Shown: positions 1 to 5,746 of the stretch, in pieces
How the letters are laid out: each line of letters opens with the position of its first letter
Numbering within the stretch: position 1 is the stretch's first letter
Source: Chloroflexota bacterium
GTDB lineage: Bacteria > Chloroflexota > Dehalococcoidia > Lucifugimonadales > JADFKI01
Direction: 5' to 3'
NCBI GenBank assembly: GCA_024648655.1
Contig: JAGGDZ010000023.1
Span: 1 to 7,478 of the forward strand
DNA length: 7,478 nt
Position numbers and translations under genes: made by a program
The notes under the pieces: generated by a model
Told to the model about the DNA's origin: nothing
The model's database searches: none
Seen by the model: the letters and a program-made list of their open reading frames with translations, nothing else

Positions 1-572
1 ACGCAGACCGTCTGGTTCACCGATTATACGATCCGGGCAACCCCGCATTCGACCGCATCGTGGAGATATTTGGTGACGAGATTGTGGGCGAAGACGGCTA
101 CATCGACCGTAAGATTCTCGGCTCAAAGGTGTTCGGCAAGCCGGAGGAGATGTCGAAGCTGACGACCGCCATCGGGAACATCGCGGAGGCGGTGAAGGAA
201 GTGGTGGATGAGTGGAATGTTGCGTTGGGCGCTGAGGATGTTGCCGTGCTGGAGGCAGTGAACCTGATAGAAGCGGGCTATGGGCGATGGTGCGATGCGG
301 TGTGGCTGCTCGCGTGCGAGCAGGACACTGCGCGGCAGCGACTGATGGAGCGCAACGGGTTCTCCGTGGAAGAGGCGAACCAGCGGCTCGCGAGCCAGCG
401 GGACTGGCAGGAGCGCGCGCCGGCTTCGGACAGAGTGTTTCACAACGATGGCGGAATTGCCGAGTTTGAGGCAGAAGTGGAAGGCGCGTACATAAAAGCC
501 GTCGGTCTTGCAAGAGACGGACGACTGCCGGTGTCTAAGTATTACGATTGGTGGGAGCGGCGGAACGGATAG
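1..572 (+). CDS. coaE: Dephospho-CoA kinase, C-terminal part (5' end outside window)
   Basis: This enzyme catalyses the last step of coenzyme A synthesis in the cytoplasm, phosphorylating dephospho-CoA with ATP. The reading frame starts at base 3 and gives ADRLVHRLYDPG, so with the codon cut by the edge it very likely reads DADRLVH, the conserved CoaE motif after the P-loop. It continues with FGDEIVGEDGYIDRKILG and KVFGKPEEMSKLT, the usual core, then the lid region with ERNGFSVEEANQRLASQ, and DRVFHNDGG, matching the late 'D..I.N.G' motif. About 190 residues are visible. The family is usually near 200, so only about 25-35 residues including the Gly-rich P-loop are missing. A GTG at 60 is internal and is not the start. 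No U-tract terminator follows. The gene converges on the minus-strand HicBA remnant and oxidoreductase. Identification is firm, from motifs only. Confidence 0.93.
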   Translation, partial: ADRLVHRLYDPGNPAFDRIVEIFGDEIVGEDGYIDRKILGSKVFGKPEEMSKLTTAIGNIAEAVKEVVDEWNVALGAEDVAVLEAVNLIEAGYGRWCDAVWLLACEQDTARQRLMERNGFSVEEANQRLASQRDWQERAPASDRVFHNDGGIAEFEAEVEGAYIKAVGLARDGRLPVSKYYDWWERRNG

Positions 573-585
573 TTCTGCTTTGACC

Positions 586-708
586 TCAGTACCCCATTAC
601 CCCAGTGGGATGCTTTTGAAATGGTATGCCCTGAGAGCTTCCGACTCGAGTCGGAAGCTCGGAACATCCAAGTTTCGGCAGCTTGCAGGCAACCTCCCGG
701 TATCTCAT
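586..708 (-). pseudogene. hicA: hicA toxin remnant (truncated, degenerate)
   Basis: On the minus strand an ATG at 708 opens a 40-codon frame beginning MRYREVACKLPKLGCSELP. This is the N-terminal strand-helix of HicA mRNA-interferase toxins of the 'YRE(V/L)A.KL..LGC.E(I/L)PR' kind. Intact members are about 70-80 residues and continue with a GSH motif carrying the catalytic histidine, then W..P.TGR and PDWG..DLK. Here the expected GSH reads GSS. Only HPTG is recognisable after it, and the frame stops at 586-588, just before the end of coaE. The C-terminal half is absent. The ATG overlaps the hicB stop as ATGA, the normal hicBA junction. A perfect 26-bp palindrome covers the codons where the GSH motif should lie. 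Seen: the homologous N-terminus and overlap. Inferred: it is a dead toxin. Confidence 0.66.
635..660. repeat. Perfect 26-bp palindrome
   Basis: The left arm GAGCTTCCGACTC is followed at once by its exact reverse complement, with CTCGAG at the centre. As RNA it would give an 11-bp stem with a TCGA loop in either direction. No T-tract follows on either strand, so it is not a canonical intrinsic terminator, although it lies between convergent transcripts 62 bases after the coaE stop. It lies inside the hicA remnant. Because of the symmetry, both strands encode the same peptide RASDSSRKL in one frame. Function unknown. Confidence 0.9.
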
Positions 709-958
709 GGAGCCGGAACGGTGGCAACAGTCTCAACAGACACTGGTCCGTTCGGCATCATCCACTTAGATGGCCAGCGGCAGGGGACGCCCCTCATCCT
801 AGTAGAGATCCAAAGCTACGACAAAGACATACTCCGCGCTTGCCATCGCCCCGGACAAGGTATCGCCCTCGGTTATCAACTCTGGCAGCGACGGGGAGGT
901 AACGGTGTACCCCCCTTCGTGCTGAGGCTCCAGGAGGCAAGGGAATCCTCGCGATCAT
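705..958 (-). pseudogene. hicB: hicB antitoxin remnant (two frameshifts, two nonsense codons)
   Basis: HicB antitoxins neutralise HicA and autoregulate the operon. The minus strand starts at ATG 958 with GGAG six bases upstream (965-968) and reads MIARIPLP. A one-base slip near 934 then moves to the frame LEPQHEGGYTVTSPSLPEL followed by ITEGDTLSGAMASAEY, a close match to the HicB partial RNase-H fold. At 799-801 a TAG sits where the family has Glu in 'ELYEDEGRPLP' (here LDLY-stop-DEGRPLP). A TAA follows at 766-768. A second one-base slip near 740 restores SVETVATVPAP and a stop at 705-707, overlapping the hicA ATG. All the pieces of an antitoxin of about 84 codons are present in order but in different frames, so this is a relic and not a chance ORF. 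It lies 23 bases downstream of the oxidoreductase stop on the same strand. Confidence 0.74.
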
Positions 959-981
959 CCCGCTCTCCACTTTCAGTGTGT

Positions 982-2142
982 CTAGTTCTTGAAGGCGGGC
1001 ATAACCTCTTCGGCGAACTGCTCAAGTTGCTCGATAATGACTGACTGCGGAGTGCCGACCGGCATTCCGACGTTGATTTCTTCGAGGCCGGGGTACTGCT
1101 TCTGGATACCCATCAGCTGTTCAGTTACTTGCTCGGGCGTGCCTATCAGCCACGATCCGCCCTCGACACCCTGCTCAAGTGTGGGCAGGTTGGCGGTGTA
1201 AACGCGGTCGGGGTCGCCTAGCGCCTCGATCTGGTCATCGGTGAGGCCGCGGACGAATCCGAGCGGCGCGAACATCTTCATGTTCTCCTCGAAGAAGGAG
1301 CGAGCTTCGCGTATGCCCTGGTCGGTGGATTCGGCGAGATAGACGGAGAAGCTGATGATGAGGTTGCCGCCCAGCTCCGTCTCTCTGCCGTGCTCGGCTT
1401 CGATCTTTTGCCATGCCTCAACGACGCTTTGCTGCGCGCCGCCGGGCGCAGCTCCGCCGCCGATGATGCCCTTGATGCCATGCTTCGCCATGAAACGCAA
1501 GCCGCGCTCGCTGGCGCTGACGACCGGCTGCCAGCACTCGACGGGCTGGTTTATTGGGCGAGGCACCAGTGTAATCTCCTCCAGCTCGTAGCCTCTGTAC
1601 GGCACGCGCGGCGGGATGGTGTAGTTCTTTCCGTGGTGGGAGAAGGAGTCGCTGTGGAACGCCTTCATGATGATATCGACCTGTTCCTCGAATAGGTCGC
1701 GGTTGGCGTCACCGTCGAGCATGGGATTGCCGAAAACTTCGACCTCTCGGGTGTGATAACCTCTGCCCACGCCGAATATGGTGCGCCCTTGGGTGAGAAT
1801 GTCCGCGGTGGCGTAGTCTTCGGCGAGACGCAGCGGATGCCACATCGGGGCGATGTTAAAGCCGCAGCCGATTTTGATGTTGTCGGTTATATGGCAGAGG
1901 TGGACGGCTTCCATAAGCAGGTTGCCGATGCACTCGTAGCCCTCGCGCTGGAAGTGGTGCTCTGCCATCCAGAATGTGTCGTAACCCTTCGTGTCCATAG
2001 TCTTAGCGATCGCGTCCGTCTTGTCGAAGACGGTAGCGAGCCGCTCGTTGGAGTAGAAGCGGTCGTTTGCGGGCGTAGCGTCAAAGCCCATGTCATCCAA
2101 GTCTATGTGGCCTGCGAATAGGCTGCCGAACCGGTTAATCAT
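982..2142 (-). CDS. Luciferase-like (LLM class) flavin-dependent oxidoreductase
   Basis: The 386-residue protein has the bacterial luciferase-like TIM-barrel fold. Such enzymes use reduced FMN or F420 to oxygenate or oxidise small organic substrates in the cytoplasm. Visible family features are an N-terminal strand with RFGSLFAG, then YDTFWMAEHHF at 54-64 (the conserved 'W.aEHH' block), HPLRLAEDYATADILTQGR at 102-120, GVGRGYH at 124-130, the insert-region SHHGKNY at 168-174, and SWLIGTPEQVTEQL near the C-terminus. The length is normal. The ATG at 2142 has GGAGG (2150-2154) seven bases upstream and a strong promoter beyond, so the start is secure. It is divergent from the EthD-like/exporter pair across 166 bp, and the hicBA relic lies directly downstream. 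The substrate cannot be inferred. FMN versus F420 is also undecided, though the 'AEHHF' style favours the FMN luciferase-alkane monooxygenase branch. Confidence 0.9.
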   Translation of the reverse strand: MINRFGSLFAGHIDLDDMGFDATPANDRFYSNERLATVFDKTDAIAKTMDTKGYDTFWMAEHHFQREGYECIGNLLMEAVHLCHITDNIKIGCGFNIAPMWHPLRLAEDYATADILTQGRTIFGVGRGYHTREVEVFGNPMLDGDANRDLFEEQVDIIMKAFHSDSFSHHGKNYTIPPRVPYRGYELEEITLVPRPINQPVECWQPVVSASERGLRFMAKHGIKGIIGGGAAPGGAQQSVVEAWQKIEAEHGRETELGGNLIISFSVYLAESTDQGIREARSFFEENMKMFAPLGFVRGLTDDQIEALGDPDRVYTANLPTLEQGVEGGSWLIGTPEQVTEQLMGIQKQYPGLEEINVGMPVGTPQSVIIEQLEQFAEEVMPAFKN

Positions 2143-2183
2143 TGGTGCGCCTCCAAAAGCGTTGCTGGCGTGATTTGCGCCTT

Positions 2184-2211
2184 ATTGTAGAGAAGTGATG
2201 CCGAGTGTCAA
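2184..2211 (-). promoter_or_regulatory. Sigma70-type promoter for the oxidoreductase
   Basis: Read on the minus strand, TTGACA (2206-2211) and TACAAT (2184-2189) are separated by 16 bases. The -35 is a perfect consensus match and the -10 matches at five of six positions. Transcription would start near 2177, giving a leader of about 35 bases before the ATG at 2142. Confidence 0.72.
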
Positions 2212-2261
2212 GTGTAAGCTGGGATGACATCGATGAAAAAGATGTGAGTATGGGTTTGTCT

Positions 2262-2269
2262 GCTATAAT
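2262..2269 (+). promoter_or_regulatory. -10 element for the EthD-like/exporter pair
   Basis: A perfect TATAAT (2264-2269) lies 39 bases before the ATG at 2309. No convincing -35 exists at 16-18 bases upstream. The TG at 2261-2262 plus one base gives an extended -10, which can replace a -35. The likely start is near 2276. Confidence 0.55.
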
Positions 2270-2308
2270 CGCGCGCAATACGCATTATGCAATTGAAAGG
2301 AGAAAACA

Positions 2309-2677
2309 ATGCCAGTTACGGGACGGTATCTGTTTACGGCGAGTATGGACATTCCAAAGGAGCAGGAGGCGCTGTTCAATGAAGTGTATGACACAGAGCA
2401 TGTGCCGCTGCTTAGCAAGGTGCCGGGGGTGGTGTCGGTAGCGCGGTTCAAGAGGCAGGAATTGACGCTTGCCATCGGCGGCAAATTGCAGACTATCGTG
2501 GTTGAGGATGAGCCACAGTACAGTGCAATCTATGAAGTGGAGAGCTCGGATGTGATTACAAGCGATGCTTGGATGGAGGCGTCCGAATCCGGACGCTGGC
2601 CGAAAGAGGTTCGTCCGTACACTCATAATCGTAGGCACACGCTGAGGAAGATTATACTTCCGGGTGAACCCGGATAG
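2309..2677 (+). CDS. Small EthD-like / dimeric alpha-beta barrel protein
   Basis: The 122-residue soluble protein begins with a strand (GRYLFTASMDIP), then EALFNEVYDTEHVPLLSKVPG with VVSVARFK, the typical 'F..WYdtEH.p.l...PG....RRY' block of the EthD and related ferredoxin-fold (dimeric alpha-beta barrel) families. A second strand follows, YSAIYEVES, then a helix and a C-terminal RPYTHNRRHTLRK strand. Members often sit beside degradative oxygenases and may bind or process small organic molecules, but most have no known reaction. The ATG has AAGGAG (2297-2302) six bases upstream, so the start is clear. The exporter follows after 49 bases, probably in the same transcript, and the flavin oxidoreductase is divergent. 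Fold assignment is likely; the function is not known. Confidence 0.8.
   Translation: MPVTGRYLFTASMDIPKEQEALFNEVYDTEHVPLLSKVPGVVSVARFKRQELTLAIGGKLQTIVVEDEPQYSAIYEVESSDVITSDAWMEASESGRWPKEVRPYTHNRRHTLRKIILPGEPG
2659..2674 (+). repeat. Short inverted repeat at the end of the EthD-like gene
   Basis: TCCGGGT and ACCCGGA are perfect 7-base arms separated by GA. They cover the last codons (LPGEPG) of the gene. The arms could form a tight hairpin, but no T-run follows, so termination here is doubtful. GGATAGGATGG (2672-2682) follows, sharing words with the repeat at 2699. Confidence 0.5.
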
Positions 2678-2698
2678 GATGGCGGCTAACGTTGGTTG

Positions 2699-2728
2699 AC
2701 AGGATAGGCAGGATGGATAGGACTGAAT
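2699..2728 (+). repeat. GCAGGAT/GATAGGA repeat, copy 1 (exporter start region)
   Basis: The run ACAGGATAGGC, AGGAT, G, GATAGGA, C, TGAAT ends on the exporter's start codon and supplies its only Shine-Dalgarno-like bases, AGGA at 2719-2722, four bases before the ATG. Copy 2 lies at 4205-4232. Allowing two single-base gaps, 26 of 28 aligned bases agree. Confidence 0.6.
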
Positions 2729-4241
2729 GAATGTCGCGCTCGGTCCGGTCGCCCGCATAACTCGCAGCGCGAATTACAAGTGGTGGGTGTTCGCATCCGT
2801 CGCATTAGGGCTATTTCTGACTGTTACGGACCAGTCGGGGATCAACATTGCGCTGCCGCGAATAGCCGAGCATTTTGGGGCAGACTTGCCGTCGGCGCAG
2901 TGGATCGCGCTGGGATTCACGCTCAGCACCAGTGTTATGTTCATGCCTGTGGGCAGGCTGTCGGATACCTTCGGGCGAACACAGGTGTTTATGCTTGGGT
3001 TCATGGTGTTCGTGGCGGCGGCTGCGCTTGGGGGGACCGCCGTTGCGTTCCCGGTACTGATTGTGGCGAAGATAATTCAGGGCATTGGCGTCGCGGGCAT
3101 CGAGGCGAACGGTATGGCGATGGTCGCGGACATATTCCCTGAGAAGGAACGCGGCAAGGCTATCGGTCTGTACATGTCCATCATAGGTGCGGGCGCGGTT
3201 GGTGGGCCAGTTATTGGCGGTAGTCTGGTGAGCCTGCTGGGGTGGCGTTCAATCTTCGTGGCAAGCGGGTGTGTGGGCATCGTGGCGCTCGTGCTGGCTG
3301 CCGTAGTGCTGCGGCGAGGGATGGGTATTCAGAGCGCTGACAGCCCTAGGAGGTCGAGCTTCGACTGGACGGGAGCGGCGCTGTCGGCAGTCGTGCTTGT
3401 GTGCTTCCTACTATCTATCACCAACGGGCACAAGCTGGGGTGGGGTTCGCCGGCGATCCTAGGCGGGTTCGGTGTTGCTCTGGCAGCTCTTGTAGTTTTC
3501 GTCTGGTGGGAAGGCAAGGCTGAAGCGCCGATGCTGGACCTGAGTTTTTTCAGAAGCAAGGTGTTCACGCTTGGCGTATCGGCGCGCTTTCTGTCGTTCC
3601 TGGCAGGTTCCGCAGTCTATTTCATCATGCCGTTTTACCTGGTGCAAGGGCTGGGGCTGGAGCCTAGCAGTGCGGGGCTGTTAATGGTGCCGGGCTCAAT
3701 TGCAATCGCAATCTGGGGCCCTGTGAGCGGAAGGCTGTCGGACAGAATAGGCACGCGGTGGCTGACGGTGCTTGGCATGGCGTTCGCGAGCGTCGGGATG
3801 CTGATGTTTGCCGCTCTGGATGAGAACTCATCGACTTTTGATGTGATGCTCAGCATATTGATCGAAGGGACCGGGATTGGGCTGTTCTCGTCGCCAAACA
3901 CGAGTGCGATAATGACTGCTATCGACAGCCGGAAATTCAGCGTTGCCTCGGCGTTCTTGAACCTGGTGCGGACATCCGCAGGTCTGAGCGGGATAGCGAT
4001 CTTCACCGCAATCGTGGTGTTCACGATGGCGTCTCAAGGGTTTGAACCGGACCTGTCAGCGGTGTCTCAGGTTGGCGGTGATGAGGTCAGACTGGTGTTT
4101 ATTTCCGGAATGAGCAGGGCGTTTTTCGCGGCGGCGATGGTGATGTTCGCAGCGATGGTGATTTCGGCGCTGCGTCCGGAGAACCCCGCGACGAACATCG
4201 GTGCACAGAATAAGCAGGATGATAGGATGAATAGCCGCTAG
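2727..4241 (+). CDS. MFS drug-type exporter, DHA2 family (14 helices)
   Basis: The 504-residue inner-membrane protein has the size and motifs of EmrB/QacA-type proton antiporters, which export drugs or other amphiphilic compounds. Helix 1 starts at about residue 19. The DHA-specific motif after it reads DQSGINIALP (35-44; usual form LD.TIVNVALP). Motif A is GRLSDTFGRTQV (76-87), the motif B region is AKIIQGIGVAG (114-124), and motif C, diagnostic of antiporters, is GAGAVGGPVIGG (154-165). A second motif A copy, GRLSDRIGTR (335-344), marks the C-terminal half. The two extra central helices lie at about 216-262. The ATG at 2727 has a weak ribosome site made by a repeat element, so translation may depend on coupling to the upstream gene. 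The last residues, NKQDDRMNSR, are encoded by a second copy of that repeat. Its stop overlaps the stop of the facing gene. The substrate is unknown. Confidence 0.92.
   Translation: MNVALGPVARITRSANYKWWVFASVALGLFLTVTDQSGINIALPRIAEHFGADLPSAQWIALGFTLSTSVMFMPVGRLSDTFGRTQVFMLGFMVFVAAAALGGTAVAFPVLIVAKIIQGIGVAGIEANGMAMVADIFPEKERGKAIGLYMSIIGAGAVGGPVIGGSLVSLLGWRSIFVASGCVGIVALVLAAVVLRRGMGIQSADSPRRSSFDWTGAALSAVVLVCFLLSITNGHKLGWGSPAILGGFGVALAALVVFVWWEGKAEAPMLDLSFFRSKVFTLGVSARFLSFLAGSAVYFIMPFYLVQGLGLEPSSAGLLMVPGSIAIAIWGPVSGRLSDRIGTRWLTVLGMAFASVGMLMFAALDENSSTFDVMLSILIEGTGIGLFSSPNTSAIMTAIDSRKFSVASAFLNLVRTSAGLSGIAIFTAIVVFTMASQGFEPDLSAVSQVGGDEVRLVFISGMSRAFFAAAMVMFAAMVISALRPENPATNIGAQNKQDDRMNSR
4205..4232 (+). 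repeat. GCAGGAT/GATAGGA repeat, copy 2 (exporter C-terminal codons)
   Basis: ACAGAATAAGC, AGGAT, GATAGGA, TGAAT repeats the element found at the exporter start, in the same orientation. It encodes the polar tail after the last helix (AQNKQDDRMN). Similar low-complexity 'caggat' runs occur as dispersed repeats in some bacterial genomes; whether this is one of them is inference. Confidence 0.58.
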
Positions 4242-4720
4242 ACGCCGCGCTTAGTTCTGGTGAACACATTCGTCATGCGGTCGGCATCGGGGTTGTCTTG
4301 ACCCGGAAAGTGTACGGGAATGTCGCGCGCGCCAACGACTGTGAATACGACAACTGTGAAGGGCTTGATACGCATGAGGCTGCCTATTATGAGGTAGAAG
4401 CCGATCAGGATGCCTGCCGCACCGAGCAGGAATAGTATGACTTCGACAAGTTCTGAGGGCAGCAGGTCGTTAAAGATTATCTGAAGGACGGTAATCGCGG
4501 CGCCTACGCCGAGGAACTGCAAACCCGCTTGCAGGCGGCTTTCCTGTCCGCCGTTTGACTTTTTGAAGCTGACGACGTCGGACAGTTCCGCTTCGTCGGT
4601 AATTTCTGTCCGGTCTTTTCTGTTGAGCGCGGCGACGAGACGCTGATTCGTCAGCACTGCCCATTCCGCTTCGCTGAGTATCTCTTCGTCCTGGCGTAAA
4701 TTCACTTCAAGGGCGCACAT
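4238..4720 (-). CDS. Membrane protein with a PH-like domain split by two helices
   Basis: The 160-residue protein begins with a short cytoplasmic segment: LRQDEEILSEAEWAVLTNQRLVAAL. The 'LTNQRL' strand is typical of bacterial PH-like domains. ELSDVVSFKK (45-54) follows, as in their 'i.l.di..v' strand. Two transmembrane helices come next, about 63-83 and 91-115, with a short loop NDLLPSE. Afterwards IKPFTVVVFTVVG and DIPVHFPGQDNPDADRMTNVF look like the last strands and C-terminal helix of the same PH fold, as if the helix pair had been inserted into the domain. The ATG at 4720 has GGAGG (4728-4732) seven bases upstream. Role unknown; such domains usually bind membranes or partner proteins. It stands alone and converges on the exporter, with stop codons overlapping in CTAG (4238-4241). 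The fold call is from pattern only. Confidence 0.78.
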   Translation of the reverse strand: MCALEVNLRQDEEILSEAEWAVLTNQRLVAALNRKDRTEITDEAELSDVVSFKKSNGGQESRLQAGLQFLGVGAAITVLQIIFNDLLPSELVEVILFLLGAAGILIGFYLIIGSLMRIKPFTVVVFTVVGARDIPVHFPGQDNPDADRMTNVFTRTKRGV

Positions 4721-4771
4721 GTTTGCACCTCCAACCTTGGCACCGCCGATGTTTGGATTTTTTCTGCTGCC

Positions 4772-4777
4772 ATTATA
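4772..4777 (-). promoter_or_regulatory. Possible -10 box for the PH-like membrane protein
   Basis: On the minus strand a perfect TATAAT lies about 50 bases before the start. A perfect TTGACA (4785-4790) is only seven bases upstream of it, far too close to be its -35. CTACAG at the proper 17-base spacing is a poor -35. The promoter is therefore plausible but of unclear architecture. Confidence 0.4.
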
Positions 4778-4877
4778 TCCAAAGTGTCAACGGGCTGTAG
4801 TTGTGAGCCATCAGTATCTCGGTAGGGGGTAGTTCGATAGATTTGCCACGAACGGAGGGCTAGCAGATTTTACGGAG

Positions 4878-4905
4878 TTGGTAGGATGGAGGCTGATGAT
4901 ATACT
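4878..4905 (+). promoter_or_regulatory. Candidate promoter for the HAD gene
   Basis: TTGGTA (4878-4883) and TATACT (4900-4905) are 16 bases apart. They match the sigma70 consensus at four and five of six positions. A start near 4912 would give a leader of about 26 bases before the TTG start codon. Confidence 0.5.
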
Positions 4906-4937
4906 GTTTTCGGACTTTTGTTGAGAGGGAATGAGAT

Positions 4938-5639
4938 TTGATTGATGCGATAGTTTTTGACTTTGACGGGTTGATTATAGATACGGAAACACCGGAGTTT
5001 GACACTTGGCAGGAGGTGTTCGAGTCTTACGGAGTTTTGCTGGAGCGCGAGATATGGGAGTGGGCTATCGGTCGGCACAGTTATGACTTCAATATCTACA
5101 GGCACCTTGCCGAGTTGTCGGGGCAGCATATCGAACCGGAGGAAGTTCGGCCACGAATGCGCCGCCGGTACTTGGAGCGCATCGAGGAAAATCCTGTTCT
5201 ACCGGGTGTGGTAGATTGCCTGGCTGCCGCAAAGGATATGAACTTAAAGCTTGCGGTGGCGTCAAGTTCGCGTCCGGGCTGGGCGACCGGACATCTTGAA
5301 GGTCGAGGACTGTTGCATTACTTTGAATTTGTGCTGCACGCCGGCGATGTGGCGAATGCGAAGCCCGATCCAGAATTGTACACTATGTCGGCGGAGCGTC
5401 TTGGCGTGCGACCGGAGAATGCGTTGGCTATCGAGGATTCCGTTAACGGTCTTGCTGCGGCTAAGGCTGCGGGACTGCACTGTTTGGTTGTGCCTAATCC
5501 GATGACGAAAGGGATGGATTTCTCTTTGGCTGACGTTCGACTTGAGTCGCTGGAGGATTTGCCGCTTGCGGATCTGCTTGCAATGCTGGAGAGTCGGAGC
5601 GCTGAAGTCTATGGAGGTTTACCAAAGACGAAAGTATGA
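4938..5639 (+). CDS. HAD-superfamily hydrolase (beta-phosphoglucomutase/phosphatase-like)
   Basis: The 233-residue cytoplasmic enzyme of HAD subfamily IA acts on phosphorylated small molecules through an aspartyl-phosphate intermediate. Motif I is FDFDGLIIDTE, with nucleophile Asp8 and acid/base Asp10. An alpha-helical C1 cap spans about 16-85. Motif II is VASSS (107-111), motif III is AKPDPELY with Lys142, and motif IV is AIEDSVNG with Glu166 and Asp167. All catalytic residues are present. Asp10 together with the cap type is compatible with either a phosphatase or a beta-phosphoglucomutase-like enzyme, and the sequence does not decide. Translation starts at TTG 4938: GAGGGA (4925-4930) sits seven bases upstream, an in-frame TGA lies at 4932-4934, and any later start would remove motif I. 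It has its own promoter and is followed by the VOC gene after 107 bases. Confidence 0.92.
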   Translation: MIDAIVFDFDGLIIDTETPEFDTWQEVFESYGVLLEREIWEWAIGRHSYDFNIYRHLAELSGQHIEPEEVRPRMRRRYLERIEENPVLPGVVDCLAAAKDMNLKLAVASSSRPGWATGHLEGRGLLHYFEFVLHAGDVANAKPDPELYTMSAERLGVRPENALAIEDSVNGLAAAKAAGLHCLVVPNPMTKGMDFSLADVRLESLEDLPLADLLAMLESRSAEVYGGLPKTKV

Positions 5640-5662
5640 GTTATTATCTCTTTTAACGCAGG

Positions 5663-5671
5663 TGTTACAAT
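5663..5671 (+). promoter_or_regulatory. Extended -10 promoter before the VOC gene
   Basis: TG (5663-5664), one base, then TACAAT (5666-5671) forms an extended -10 element in the HAD-VOC gap. No good -35 is seen. Transcription would begin near 5678, inside the tandem repeat that follows, leaving a leader of about 70 bases. Confidence 0.45.
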
Positions 5672-5703
5672 CTGTAAGACGAACGGACTGTAGAACGAAC
5701 GGG
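5672..5703 (+). repeat. Two tandem 16-bp direct repeats at the VOC promoter
   Basis: CTGTAAGACGAACGGA (5672-5687) is followed without a gap by CTGTAGAACGAACGGG (5688-5703). They are identical at 13 of 16 positions. The copies begin immediately after the -10 box and cover the predicted transcription start, a usual place for a repressor operator. The core ACGAACGGA also occurs once at 4848-4856, upstream of the HAD gene. Confidence 0.6.
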
Positions 5704-5746
5704 TTTGAAGTCAGATTAGAAGCGGCTGGATTTGCAGGAGGTAATG

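Noticed and set aside
635..660. The palindrome as a rho-independent terminator of coaE
   Set aside because: No T-tract follows in either direction. It is kept as a palindrome of unknown role.
508..1044. A 178-codon plus-strand open frame after coaE
   Set aside because: It overlaps the coaE end and the oxidoreductase end, has no ribosome site or recognisable domain, and lies opposite the readable hicB and hicA remnants, which explain the sequence better.
2285..2758. A 157-codon minus-strand frame
   Set aside because: It covers the EthD-like gene antisense, has no ribosome site, and its translation resembles no family.
4785..4790. TTGACA on the minus strand as the -35 of the TATAAT at 4772-4777
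   Set aside because: The spacing is seven bases, far from the 16-18 needed. No -10 box is found at the right distance from this TTGACA.
5732..5746. TTG 5732 or ATG 5744 as start of the VOC gene
   Set aside because: TTG lies before the AGGAGG ribosome site, and ATG 5744 is only two bases after it. ATG 5747 has correct spacing.
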